Assembly (NCBI GenBank): GCA_039810585.1
Contig: JBDHXF010000018.1
Location: 3,626 to 67,625 of the forward strand
Direction of reading: 5' to 3'
Origin: JBBATK01 sp039810585
GTDB taxonomy: Bacteria; Bacteroidota; Ignavibacteria; Kapaibacteriales; NICIL-2
Length of the DNA stretch: 64,000 nucleotides
The notes under the pieces were generated by a model. That model was not told the DNA's origin and did not search any database. It saw nothing but the letters and a program-made list of their open reading frames with translations. The translations under genes were made by a program, and so were the position numbers. Positions 44,901-52,459 of the stretch are shown here, one piece after another (within the stretch, counting starts at the first letter, position 1; every line of letters begins with the position of its first letter).

Positions 44901-45375
44901 AGCCAACACTACTGACAACGATTTCACTCTTTCCGGCTCGGTATCGCAAATCAATAGTGGTTCCAGTTCATCGCTCTTCGTCCAATTTGCACCTCAGGCC
45001 GTTGGTCTGCGCAGTGCCACCCTCAGCATCACCAGTACGGTGGGAAATAAGAGTGTGGCGATCAGTGGAATTGGTAGAGGGGTTTCCAATGCCGTGAACG
45101 ACAATGCACTGTCGGCTAGCGACTACCTGCACGCCTACCCTCAACCGGCGACATCGCACAGCATTGTGGAGGCAACGGTAGGCTCAGGTGAGATGATTGA
45201 TCTCAATCTTGTGGACGTGCAGGGCAGAGTAGTACGGCGCATCTTTAACGGAGTCAGCCCGGACGGCTACTTCCGTGCAGAACTTCCTACCGACGACCTG
45301 GCCTCCGGTCTGTATGTTTGTGTACTGCGCAGCAGTCACGAAACAAGACGGTGCATGATTGTTGTGCAGCACTAA
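41959..45375 (+). CDS. Subtilisin-like (S8) secreted protease with T9SS sorting domain
   Basis: An 1138-residue secreted multidomain protease. Signal peptide (LTLCCLCFVASTGIGSAQ), propeptide (about 35-165), then an S8 catalytic domain (about 170-500) with the triad Asp204 (DVDSGVDF), His288 (NHGTM) and Ser445 (DGTSFSCP), and Asn380 of the oxyanion hole (VAAGNN). It is followed by a CARDB/Ig-like stretch (about 515-620), a Ycf48/BNR-like propeller segment (about 640-930, KTTNSGSLWTN, SFDHGATWQIS), an ASPM-SPD-2-Hydin type anchor domain (about 945-1030, VDVGSNQTKSLALQNTG) and a type A sorting domain (YPQPATSHS, ending VVQH). The start is the first ATG. Expected to be extracellular and cell-surface attached. 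Confidence 0.9.
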   Translation: MNQYRLMTFHRLSSLLTLCCLCFVASTGIGSAQNSAPLRFQLPAVNAGSVHVPAHEYVLDRVSPEHYLKNVILVKTKSSQHPDASSLSFQSTAWEQTLSPLAVTSIRAPFSTQQSGNAIQQVDPIGLERIFELHYALDIDAYDACALIAQNPDVEYAVPVFRRTFFGTPNDAQFSSQYAMAKIKASQAWDISTGSSTVVIADVDSGVDFEHEDLAANQWLNPGEIGTDSQGRDKRTNGVDDDKDGYIDDYRGWDFVGSITTVQAMQGTLKPDNDPKVRNANMDAELNHGTMTTGCAAAVTNNSKGVAGVGYNCKYLAIKCGSDQFGNAVLAGYEGIRYAAMLGAKVINCSWGGAGSSQAEQDVINFAVSKGALVVVAAGNNNLNLADSLQYPANFDNVLTVGATDANDKKAGFSNYGQRVDVWAPGVGILSTQSPNKYGAMDGTSFSCPIVAGLAGLIISKHPDWTPKMVAEQIRSTCDNVITTNQSQRPLYYGRVNAYRALSENADLNTGTTPGLELTNMSFNGKASVDATSGVATTFTIRNYLGRADNAVITITPATNVVKLSKTTFNVTRINATDTVQLNCTLSTVDPTYFRTDSVTCQVVMTSGTYTRYQSIVIPISISTPNSYSKYASTPALTFTGAYAKSPVTFWAVGKSTSGRKMVMHGTAIDSSLTDDLSCITGLSTSSALVGSAQAKVYKTTNSGSLWTNVSVASITAKPLNINMTDASNGVMLGNPTGGKWNVGITSDGGATWTTSKVIGSAQNGETTQYSAICWLNDYCWIGTSTGRVLYSFDHGATWQISTLSGAGNLTQLCFSSKLVGYAISRPTGVVTEAATMYITIDGGVNWAPSGYVFPASGFHPVYAYAPPNSTQCAIVGSLSQVVVTTDTARSFKPLISEDGLTATSGFGYANTTTATLYIIGKTIGKLSFPIVNASGQGVLNVQSTLNFDSVDVGSNQTKSLALQNTGTASLTVNTYALSAGANTTDNDFTLSGSVSQINSGSSSSLFVQFAPQAVGLRSATLSITSTVGNKSVAISGIGRGVSNAVNDNALSASDYLHAYPQPATSHSIVEATVGSGEMIDLNLVDVQGRVVRRIFNGVSPDGYFRAELPTDDLASGLYVCVLRSSHETRRCMIVVQH

Positions 45376-45402
45376 CTAGTGCCACATCATGAGGAGGTCT
45401 CT

Positions 45403-45882
45403 ATGCCAAAGTTTGCAGTAGAGAGCAACGGACGTATTGAGAAAACTGCCATTTATTACAACGGTGAGCAACTAGCCGGCGTTAAGGAGCTTTTCCTAAA
45501 TCTGACGGAAGACGGAACCTTCGACGCTGTGCTCCAATATCAAGGCACCGATGGTGCTTTGCACTCGAAGCAGATCTTCACCGACCACTTCGATAATGTT
45601 AAAACGATGCGACCCTCTTTTACCGAAGAAGAGGCGCAACAACTGCAGTTACTGAGCGTAGAGAGCAGCGGTGAAATTGATAGTACAGAGGTCACCGTCA
45701 ACAATCAACCTTTAGACGGAATCACCTCCTTAATCGTCCATATCAAAGCGCCCGAAAAGCTTGATAGTGGCGGCCTGCGAAACATCTTTAGCTCGAAGAA
45801 AATACCGGAGTACACGGATTTCAAGGCTGAGATTACCTTTCGCAACGAAGATGGATCACTCAGTACTGAAAACGTCTTTTAA
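45403..45882 (+). CDS. Hypothetical cytoplasmic protein made of two similar halves
   Basis: A 159-residue protein with no signal peptide or membrane helix. The N-half (FAVESNGRIEKTAIYYNGEQ ... FDAVLQYQGTDGALHSKQIF) and the C-half (LSVESSGEIDSTEVTVNNQP ... FKAEITFRNEDGSLSTENVF) align throughout, showing an internal duplication of a roughly 70-residue beta-rich unit. No family is recognised. ATG 45403 has a strong Shine-Dalgarno (AGGAGGT, 6 bases). The stop is only one base from the next gene's ATG, so the two are translated together. It is 27 bases after the T9SS protease stop and may share its transcript. Confidence 0.8.
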   Translation: MPKFAVESNGRIEKTAIYYNGEQLAGVKELFLNLTEDGTFDAVLQYQGTDGALHSKQIFTDHFDNVKTMRPSFTEEEAQQLQLLSVESSGEIDSTEVTVNNQPLDGITSLIVHIKAPEKLDSGGLRNIFSSKKIPEYTDFKAEITFRNEDGSLSTENVF

Positions 45883-45883
45883 C

Positions 45884-46609
45884 ATGAAAGCGCATCGCAT
45901 CTCTTCCCTTCGATCGTTTGCACTTCTGCTGTGCAGCGTGTTTGTTCTTAGCATTCTCAGCGGTTCCTTTGAGGACGCGTTCGCTCGAGGCTCCTTCGGC
46001 GGGTCACGTGGAAGCTCAAGGGGCGGCGGCGGCTCCTTTGGTGGCTCACGAGGCGGCGGTAGCTCCTTTGGAAGTTCACGCGGAAGCTCGCGCGGTAGTG
46101 GCGGTTCATTTGGTGGTTCACGAAGTTACTCGACGCCTAGTCCGAACGTCCCCCGCTCCACCCCGTCGTTTGGTTCGTCGCGTGGCAGCGCAATTGCCCG
46201 TGGCGCTCAGATTGGAAGCGGATTAGAGTATCAAAGGTCATACGGTGTTCCTCGTCGACAAGAGACGACCCCCTACACCGGTTCCGATGGCGTATCGCGT
46301 AATTACATTTTCAATAGTTATGGCGGCTATGGCGACGGCTTGATGACCGGTTATGCACTGGGACGGACGAGTTGGTGGTGGTACACTCCATTCCATCCGG
46401 CTTTCTACTACTCAAGTCCCTCTTATTACGTGCGCCCCGATGGGGCTGTTGAGTACTATCCCCCCACCGTGAGTTACGGAACAATTTTCTTCGTAGTGAT
46501 GATGGTTGGTGTGGGTGGCTTTATCATCTACGTTGTCGTTCGTTCACGGCGGCGTTCTCCGAACGATTACACACCACCGGGCGACATGTCGCAGTCGTCC
46601 TTTGGCTAA
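45884..46609 (+). CDS. Gly/Ser/Arg-repeat membrane protein
   Basis: A 241-residue protein. An N-terminal hydrophobic segment (about 12-32, ALLLCSVFVLSILSG) is followed by a repeat domain (about 40-105) of GSFGGSRGSSRGGG-type units, then a Tyr/Gly/Trp-rich segment (GYGDGLMTGYALGRTSWWWY), then a second membrane helix near 205-225 (IFFVVMMVGVGGFIIYVVV) and a short Arg/Pro-rich tail. It may be a membrane protein with a flexible extracytoplasmic loop. No enzymatic motif is present. Translational coupling to the duplicated-domain gene just upstream implies a joint function (inference). A bidirectional terminator follows. Confidence 0.75.
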   Translation: MKAHRISSLRSFALLLCSVFVLSILSGSFEDAFARGSFGGSRGSSRGGGGSFGGSRGGGSSFGSSRGSSRGSGGSFGGSRSYSTPSPNVPRSTPSFGSSRGSAIARGAQIGSGLEYQRSYGVPRRQETTPYTGSDGVSRNYIFNSYGGYGDGLMTGYALGRTSWWWYTPFHPAFYYSSPSYYVRPDGAVEYYPPTVSYGTIFFVVMMVGVGGFIIYVVVRSRRRSPNDYTPPGDMSQSSFG

Positions 46610-46650
46610 TACTCTTGCGCCATGGCGTGGTGTCATGCAACGCTGAATTA

Positions 46651-46695
46651 AAAAAAAACGGCCCGTGCTTATTGGTAGCACGAGCCGTTTTTTTT
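46651..46695. terminator. Bidirectional rho-independent terminator
   Basis: An A-run plus CGGCCCGTGCT pairs with AGCACGAGCCG plus a T-run (46677-46695), with one mismatch and a 7-base loop. Each strand has an eight-base T-tract. It separates the Gly-rich gene (+) from the BNR protein gene (-). Confidence 0.88.
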
Positions 46696-46736
46696 ATGCC
46701 GAATATGAGTGGCTGAGAGCGGTGCGCCACGACGGA

Positions 46737-49628
46737 TTAATGCACGACCACCAGCTGATGCCTCACAAAGCTCTTGGAGAATTGGAACTCGAGTTGGTAC
46801 ACACCGCTTGGCCAGTCCCCGCAGGTTATACTTTGAACATCCGCAGAGTGCAGTGTTTGCTGATACATAGTATGACCGAGAATGTCAACAACTCGTAACG
46901 CGCAGGGCGCGTCCGAACGAAGAAGAACCGACTGCGAACAGGGATTGGGATACACCAGCGTTGTAGGAAGCTCGTCGTCCTTCACCTCCACCGCCACGGA
47001 TTGAATACCAAGATCGTCAATGTACCACCCATCGGCATTGGTGCCAATGTTGGATTTGAACCGTAGTCGCAGAGCCACGCGCGCTCCGCTTGGACAATGG
47101 TATTGCAGAGCTTCGGCTTTCCAGTCTGCTGCGTTGAGACTGTTGTCAGCCCACGCATCAAAGTCTGTGCGATTGAACGCTCCAAGAATTGACACCACAC
47201 TATCATTATCGTTCTGATCCATAATGACCGACTCGACAAAAGCGGTATCGGTTTTGTCCACGATGGCAGCATGCCGGAAGCTGACGATATAATCTCGATT
47301 GTCATTGCCGGCAAGAGGAAACAGAGTGAGCGTATCGCGTGCAAGCGACGGATAGTTTTGGTGTGGTGACTCGGTAAGACTCTGCGGAGCAGAGTATGAA
47401 AACTCAGACGTCTGTGCCCACGTTCCTCGATTCCTATACTTGTACATCACGAAGCGTTCAAACGAATCTTTCCATTCCGTTCCGACAGGTCCTATAAATC
47501 GCTCTACGTCGGGGGATCTCTCGCTTTCGTTCCCAAGGGCATCCAGCACCGACACTGCGTAGCGATAGTATCCGAGTTCCGAAATCGGACTCAGTTCATC
47601 CACCACTTTGGCCGTATCACTTGTCTGAAGATCATACTCTGCCACTTGCACCGAATCACGATACACACGAAGTTTCGACAGGTTAACCAAGGGGTTCACC
47701 GAATCTGCTCTCATATTGGGTATGTGCACACGCAGCATAGCCTGGGTCGTGTCGTTGAGCACCGACAGAAGTAAAGGGACCATTGGTTGCTTCGCCCCGC
47801 CGGCATAGCCAATAACAGAACGGGGCACCGAAGAATCAGCATTGGGATCGGCAACCACCACGATCGTGTATTCGTGCGCTGTGTAAGGTTGCAAGGTCGT
47901 ATCGCGATAACTATTCACGCTCCCAGCCAGCGTCTGCACCAACACGCTATCTTTATAGAAGCGTTGCGTAAACGCACTTGGCGCAAGGGCTTCGCCAAAT
48001 ACGCGTTTAGTGGGCGGAGTCCACGACAACTCAATGGTGTGAGGCTCCAAGGGAAGGGTCGTAGCCCGCAAGTTCGACACAGGCATAGGCGCATTGATAT
48101 TTACCACGGCCGTGTACACGTCATCATCAGCAGCATTGGGATAGGTGTTTCGCATGTCCACATGCGATGGATACACTTTGCCATTAATAAAGGCGCAACC
48201 GCTGTAATCTCCGGCGAATACTCCACTGAGGGATCCACCGGCAAAGGGGTTGCGGCGAATGTCGAAGGCAACATCGTCTACCGCGCGATCTGTCCACGTG
48301 CTTCCTCCGTCTCGTGAAATACTGACGTAGCACCGCGAGAGCTTATTTGCGGCATCGTCACGGCTATCCAGATACATTACCGCTAAGTCGCCATTGGTGC
48401 CGTCGAGCGCCATCCATTGCCAATACTGATCGTTGGTGGTGTCGCTGTGTACAATCACCGGTGTGCTCCAAGTGGCGCCTTCGTCAGTGGATCGAGAGAA
48501 ATAGATATTAGGACTAGGGTCTGCAGCCCAGGTTAGGTACAACCAACCACGACGAGAGGAGTTGGTGGTATCAACGACGAGAGAAGGATAGGACTCGACG
48601 CGTGTGCCGCCTTTCAAGGTGTGGTTGTATTGCGAGCCCATGTTTTTCGTCACCCCCAGCCAGCGGTAGTCACGAATCAAGCGTGGAATGCCCCAGGTTT
48701 TGCCTCCGTCGTTGGATTGATTGAAGCCAATGTTGTGCAGAGGACCATAGTTCCAGGCAACATACACTTGACCATTGGGACCGGTAGCGGCTATGGGGAA
48801 GCTCTGACCAAAAGTCGTATCGAGCGACTTACCGGTGAGCACTTCACTAATGCGCATTGGTGTTGACCAGGTCTGACCGTGGTCGTCCGAACTGGTGACC
48901 ACAATCTGCGTTGAGGAGTCCTTGTCAATCACACGCTTCCACGGGATGTAGAGGCGACCGTGGTATGGCGAGGCCGCAGCATTGTCGATGCTGATACAGT
49001 ATTTGTCTTCAAATGCAGAGTCGTTCGTCATCGTGCCTTGGTGCAGAATGACCGGGTGATGCTTGTTCCATGTTTGGCCGTTGTCGGTACTGACGGCAAT
49101 GAACACTGCATTCTCTCCGCTGGCGCGTTTTGCATCAAAACCTCCATAAACCAAATAGGCACGGCCAGCAAAATCCCAGGCAACACTGGGATCGTTTCCG
49201 ACAACGAAGTTGAGACCCGCGGGCTTGCCAAGATTGATGTTCTTCCAGGAGTGACCGCCATCACTCGACACGTACACCCACGCAGATTGGCCATCACGAT
49301 AGTCCACGGCGGAGGCAATAAGGTATCTTGGGTCGAGGGGGTTAGCCGCAATGGACGACTCATTTTGCATCGGCGAATTGTCCGTCTCGTCCTCTATCAG
49401 ATTCTCGTTCTCAAAGTCTGATGCTGCCGTAACCAGCACTTCTTTTGGGAATCCCTCGCCCAGCGGAAGCGTCATGTGTTGAGGGAGCGATGGTCGCGAG
49501 GCTTCCATCAAGCGTTCAAGCGAGCTATGTTCATGATCCTGTGAAGCTGCTCGCAGATTGCTAGAGCAGAAATAAAGCAGCCCCAAAGCGAATAAGCACG
49601 TCCTCAGAAAAGCAGATCGGACTCTCAT
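46737..49628 (-). CDS. Secreted BNR/sialidase-like propeller protein with T9SS sorting domain
   Basis: A 963-residue exported protein. Signal peptide (FLRTCLFALGLLYFCSSNLRAAS), then a propeller domain (about 90-540) with repeated BNR/Asp-box motifs (SSDGGHSWKN, STDNGQTWNK, SSDDHGQTWST, SNDGGKTWG, STDEGATWST, SRDGGSTWTD), as in sialidases and Vps10-like proteins. A fibronectin type III-like region follows (about 550-720), then a beta-sandwich (about 730-880), and a type A sorting domain (LVYPNPCSQSVLLRS, ending VVVH). The catalytic Arg triad of a sialidase was not located, so enzyme activity is not claimed. ATG 49628 has GGGGAT upstream; the longer frame to 49814 is rejected because it would precede the signal peptide. 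Confidence 0.82.
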   Translation of the reverse strand: MRVRSAFLRTCLFALGLLYFCSSNLRAASQDHEHSSLERLMEASRPSLPQHMTLPLGEGFPKEVLVTAASDFENENLIEDETDNSPMQNESSIAANPLDPRYLIASAVDYRDGQSAWVYVSSDGGHSWKNINLGKPAGLNFVVGNDPSVAWDFAGRAYLVYGGFDAKRASGENAVFIAVSTDNGQTWNKHHPVILHQGTMTNDSAFEDKYCISIDNAAASPYHGRLYIPWKRVIDKDSSTQIVVTSSDDHGQTWSTPMRISEVLTGKSLDTTFGQSFPIAATGPNGQVYVAWNYGPLHNIGFNQSNDGGKTWGIPRLIRDYRWLGVTKNMGSQYNHTLKGGTRVESYPSLVVDTTNSSRRGWLYLTWAADPSPNIYFSRSTDEGATWSTPVIVHSDTTNDQYWQWMALDGTNGDLAVMYLDSRDDAANKLSRCYVSISRDGGSTWTDRAVDDVAFDIRRNPFAGGSLSGVFAGDYSGCAFINGKVYPSHVDMRNTYPNAADDDVYTAVVNINAPMPVSNLRATTLPLEPHTIELSWTPPTKRVFGEALAPSAFTQRFYKDSVLVQTLAGSVNSYRDTTLQPYTAHEYTIVVVADPNADSSVPRSVIGYAGGAKQPMVPLLLSVLNDTTQAMLRVHIPNMRADSVNPLVNLSKLRVYRDSVQVAEYDLQTSDTAKVVDELSPISELGYYRYAVSVLDALGNESERSPDVERFIGPVGTEWKDSFERFVMYKYRNRGTWAQTSEFSYSAPQSLTESPHQNYPSLARDTLTLFPLAGNDNRDYIVSFRHAAIVDKTDTAFVESVIMDQNDNDSVVSILGAFNRTDFDAWADNSLNAADWKAEALQYHCPSGARVALRLRFKSNIGTNADGWYIDDLGIQSVAVEVKDDELPTTLVYPNPCSQSVLLRSDAPCALRVVDILGHTMYQQTLHSADVQSITCGDWPSGVYQLEFQFSKSFVRHQLVVVH

Positions 49629-49784
49629 GCGATAGTATCCCCGGTTGTTTTCGAATATGGGCAATGGCAACACATTGAATGAGTTGCAAGCTACAAATGG
49701 GGCGCGTTTCATACTACCCGACGCGCTATTCCATGAAGCGTCCGTGGCGAGCTTGATTTCTGCCCGATAAAGTCTTTTCCGCAC

Positions 49785-49792
49785 TATTTTTG
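49785..49792 (+). promoter_or_regulatory. Bacteroidota-type -7 box (TATTTTTG)
   Basis: TATTTTTG lies 33 bases before the ATG at 49826, a distance like that of the other boxes found in this window. Confidence 0.45.
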
Positions 49793-49825
49793 TCGTCCGT
49801 ACTGTGCGAAACACCGCGTTGACTC

Positions 49826-52396
49826 ATGACCCGATCTCTACCCCTTGTCGTCGTTTGCTGCTGTTTAGTCCTCCTCGGTCCTTTCGTGACACGAGCGGAA
49901 TACAGTCCGTTTACCGCCGATCAAACAAAATCTTTGTTTCCCTCAAGCACCCGCTTTGTCAACTCCTTAGCCGGTCCATGGGATCGTTCGACCGATGGTG
50001 TAGAATGGACACAGGCTACACTGCCATGCAGTGAAACATATAATGGGCGCATCACCTACCGCAAACAAGTGAGTATAGATGCCGCAACGCTGCAACGCTT
50101 TGCATGGAATATCGATTTCTTAGGCCTGGCAGACGCCGCGGAGATTAGTATTAACGGACAGTATGTTGGGAAAACTTTCAGTGGCATGGTGCCGGTGATG
50201 GCTCCTATTCCGGAGAAGTACCTCAAAGCAGGCAACAATATCATTGAGCTGGTCGTGTTTCCTGCATCGGACAATGCGCTGCGCACCCGACGCCAGCAGC
50301 TCTTTGGTCAGCGCGTCTTCACCGGGGTCATTCGCGAATTGTTTTTAGTCGGATTGCCCCGTATCTCAATCAACGACGTGAAGGCGACCATCAGTCTCCA
50401 AGACGGTTCTGCTCAGATTCGAACGTCAACCATTATTTCCAGCGAGGCCTTTGGTTCACAAACGGCCGATTCTACGCACCATAATCTAGGAGACGTGAAT
50501 TGTACGCTCAGCGTCGAACTGCACCATCCGGGTGATGGCGCGGTGGTGGCCAGTACGACGCAGCAATTCAGCATCGCTGAGAGTCGTAAGCTTCCCGTGC
50601 AATTCAACATGTCCGTCGTAAATCCCGAACCGTGGTCGATCGAAAACCCGGCTTTGTACACGATGAGTTTACGCTTGATGGTGAACGGTCAAGTTGTGGA
50701 CGATTACGCCATTCCCCTTGGCATGCGTCAGGTAGAGGCGGGTTCAATAGCAGCGCAATCCCTCCTTACCTTGAATCACAAAGCGCTCTTCGTCAAAGCT
50801 GTCGACTACGTGGAAGAAATGAATGGTTCTGCGGCCACCGTTGGCGCTGATCAATTTGATAAGGACGTACAGCTGCTCAAAACCCTCGGTGTGAATTGCG
50901 TGCACATGCTCTTCTACGCACCCCATCCTTACTTCATGAATCTCTGTGCACGGAACGGAATACTGGTGATCGTCGACATGCCCGCGTACGAGATTCCTGC
51001 CTCTGTTCTTGGTACTGACGAGGTGAGAGCACGCTATCAAAATGTGGCTGACTACATGATCGCCACCTATGAACGTTATCCTTCACTTGCTATGTGGAAT
51101 CTTGCGAGCGACCTGCAGCAAGACAAACCAAGTAGCTATGAGTATTTGAAGACAATCTCCGCAGTCTTTCGTGCGAACTCCGTCTATCCACTGTCGCAGA
51201 TGGTTCGCTTTCGATCTAAAAATGTAATCAGCGATAACATCGACGCTCTGCTGTTCAGCGCCGACCGTTTCACCGAATCCGAAGAGAATATTCAGAACGA
51301 GCTGGGTCGACTTGCCAAAGACGCGAACAAACCCTTTGCACTGAGTTTTGGCAAACCCTTACAACCCGATAATCGCAACGGCTACGCCGATCCCATTTCC
51401 GAAGAAGCTCAAGCTCGATATATTCTGACCTGCTACCGGGCTTTGAAGGCAGCACAGAGTGGTGGGTGCGTGCTGTGGACCTTGACGGACTTCCAGCTCA
51501 ATCACTCAACCATGCTTACCAATACTGCCGGTGATGACATGTGCTACTCCGGCATTTGTAACATCAATCGCGACCCTCGCACTGCCTTTTTCATGTATAA
51601 GGCTTGGTTGAACGACGAGAAAGACCCCACCTTACAAGCCGGCACCTACAATGAAGCAAATCCGGTGATCTTCATCATCGGTGGAATTGGACTCATTCTT
51701 ATCATGATCTTCCTGGTGAATCGCTCCCGTCGTTTCCGTGAGTACGTGCTCCGTGCGTTGCTTCATCCCTATAACTTCTACGCAGACATTCGCGATCAAC
51801 GCATCCTGTCGCTCTCCCAAACCGTCATTCTCGCGGCGGTCATCAGTTGTACCATTGCCATTCTGCTCACCACCCTGCTCTATCATGCACGAATGAGCAC
51901 GCAGGCAGAATATCTGTTGATGATCATGTTTCCGCAAGAGGGAGTAAAGACCTTCCTGAGTCGTTTGGCCTGGAGTCCCGATTTGTGCATCCTAGCACTG
52001 GGAACACTCTCCATGGTACTGATGACGCTCGTTGCGCTGGTGTTACGACTGTTAGCCATCTTCGTGAAGGGCAAGATATTTCTGAGCGACACGTTCATCA
52101 TCACCGTATGGTGCTCTATACCGGTGATCTTGTTTCTTCCCTTCGCAACGGTCCTGTATCGAGCACTGGACTTCAGCTCTGTGATGCTTTGGATTGTTCT
52201 TGCTGCTGCAGTGTTGGTGTGGATCATTGCACGAATACTCCGAGCAACATCAGTGGTGTTTGACGTCAATCCGTTCCCTGTGTATGCTATTGCCCTCGTG
52301 GTACTAGGCGGACTCACTATTAGCGCAGGTTTGGCGTATAATTCTACCTATTCATTCTTCCCTTACTTGAAGTATTTCTTTGCTTCGATATTGTAG
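49826..52396 (+). CDS. GH2-like pseudoenzyme fused to a multi-pass membrane domain
   Basis: An 856-residue membrane protein. After a signal peptide (about 1-24) come a sugar-binding-like jelly roll (about 45-180, with NGRITYRKQV and INGQYVGKT), an Ig-like domain (about 183-300), and a TIM-barrel-like domain (about 310-600) of glycoside hydrolase family 2. GH2 enzymes have Asn-Glu after strand 4; here MWNLASDLQQ has Ser428-Asp429. The nucleophile segment (usually TEFG) is ALSFGKPL, with Ser507 in place of Glu. Both catalytic glutamates are therefore missing and hydrolysis is unlikely. Residues about 613-856 hold six to seven membrane helices of YIP1-like appearance. The barrel should face the periplasm. 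No close family could be named. Confidence 0.8.
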   Translation: MTRSLPLVVVCCCLVLLGPFVTRAEYSPFTADQTKSLFPSSTRFVNSLAGPWDRSTDGVEWTQATLPCSETYNGRITYRKQVSIDAATLQRFAWNIDFLGLADAAEISINGQYVGKTFSGMVPVMAPIPEKYLKAGNNIIELVVFPASDNALRTRRQQLFGQRVFTGVIRELFLVGLPRISINDVKATISLQDGSAQIRTSTIISSEAFGSQTADSTHHNLGDVNCTLSVELHHPGDGAVVASTTQQFSIAESRKLPVQFNMSVVNPEPWSIENPALYTMSLRLMVNGQVVDDYAIPLGMRQVEAGSIAAQSLLTLNHKALFVKAVDYVEEMNGSAATVGADQFDKDVQLLKTLGVNCVHMLFYAPHPYFMNLCARNGILVIVDMPAYEIPASVLGTDEVRARYQNVADYMIATYERYPSLAMWNLASDLQQDKPSSYEYLKTISAVFRANSVYPLSQMVRFRSKNVISDNIDALLFSADRFTESEENIQNELGRLAKDANKPFALSFGKPLQPDNRNGYADPISEEAQARYILTCYRALKAAQSGGCVLWTLTDFQLNHSTMLTNTAGDDMCYSGICNINRDPRTAFFMYKAWLNDEKDPTLQAGTYNEANPVIFIIGGIGLILIMIFLVNRSRRFREYVLRALLHPYNFYADIRDQRILSLSQTVILAAVISCTIAILLTTLLYHARMSTQAEYLLMIMFPQEGVKTFLSRLAWSPDLCILALGTLSMVLMTLVALVLRLLAIFVKGKIFLSDTFIITVWCSIPVILFLPFATVLYRALDFSSVMLWIVLAAAVLVWIIARILRATSVVFDVNPFPVYAIALVVLGGLTISAGLAYNSTYSFFPYLKYFFASIL

Positions 52397-52459
52397 TCGG
52401 AAGCGACGTTCATAGAAAGAACATCGGACCGGTATTGTCACCATCGTCACCCAGACTTC

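Noticed and set aside
52397..52459. CIRCE operator before hrcA
   Set aside because: No TTAGCACTC-N9-GAGTGCTAA or close variant is present here or elsewhere in the window.
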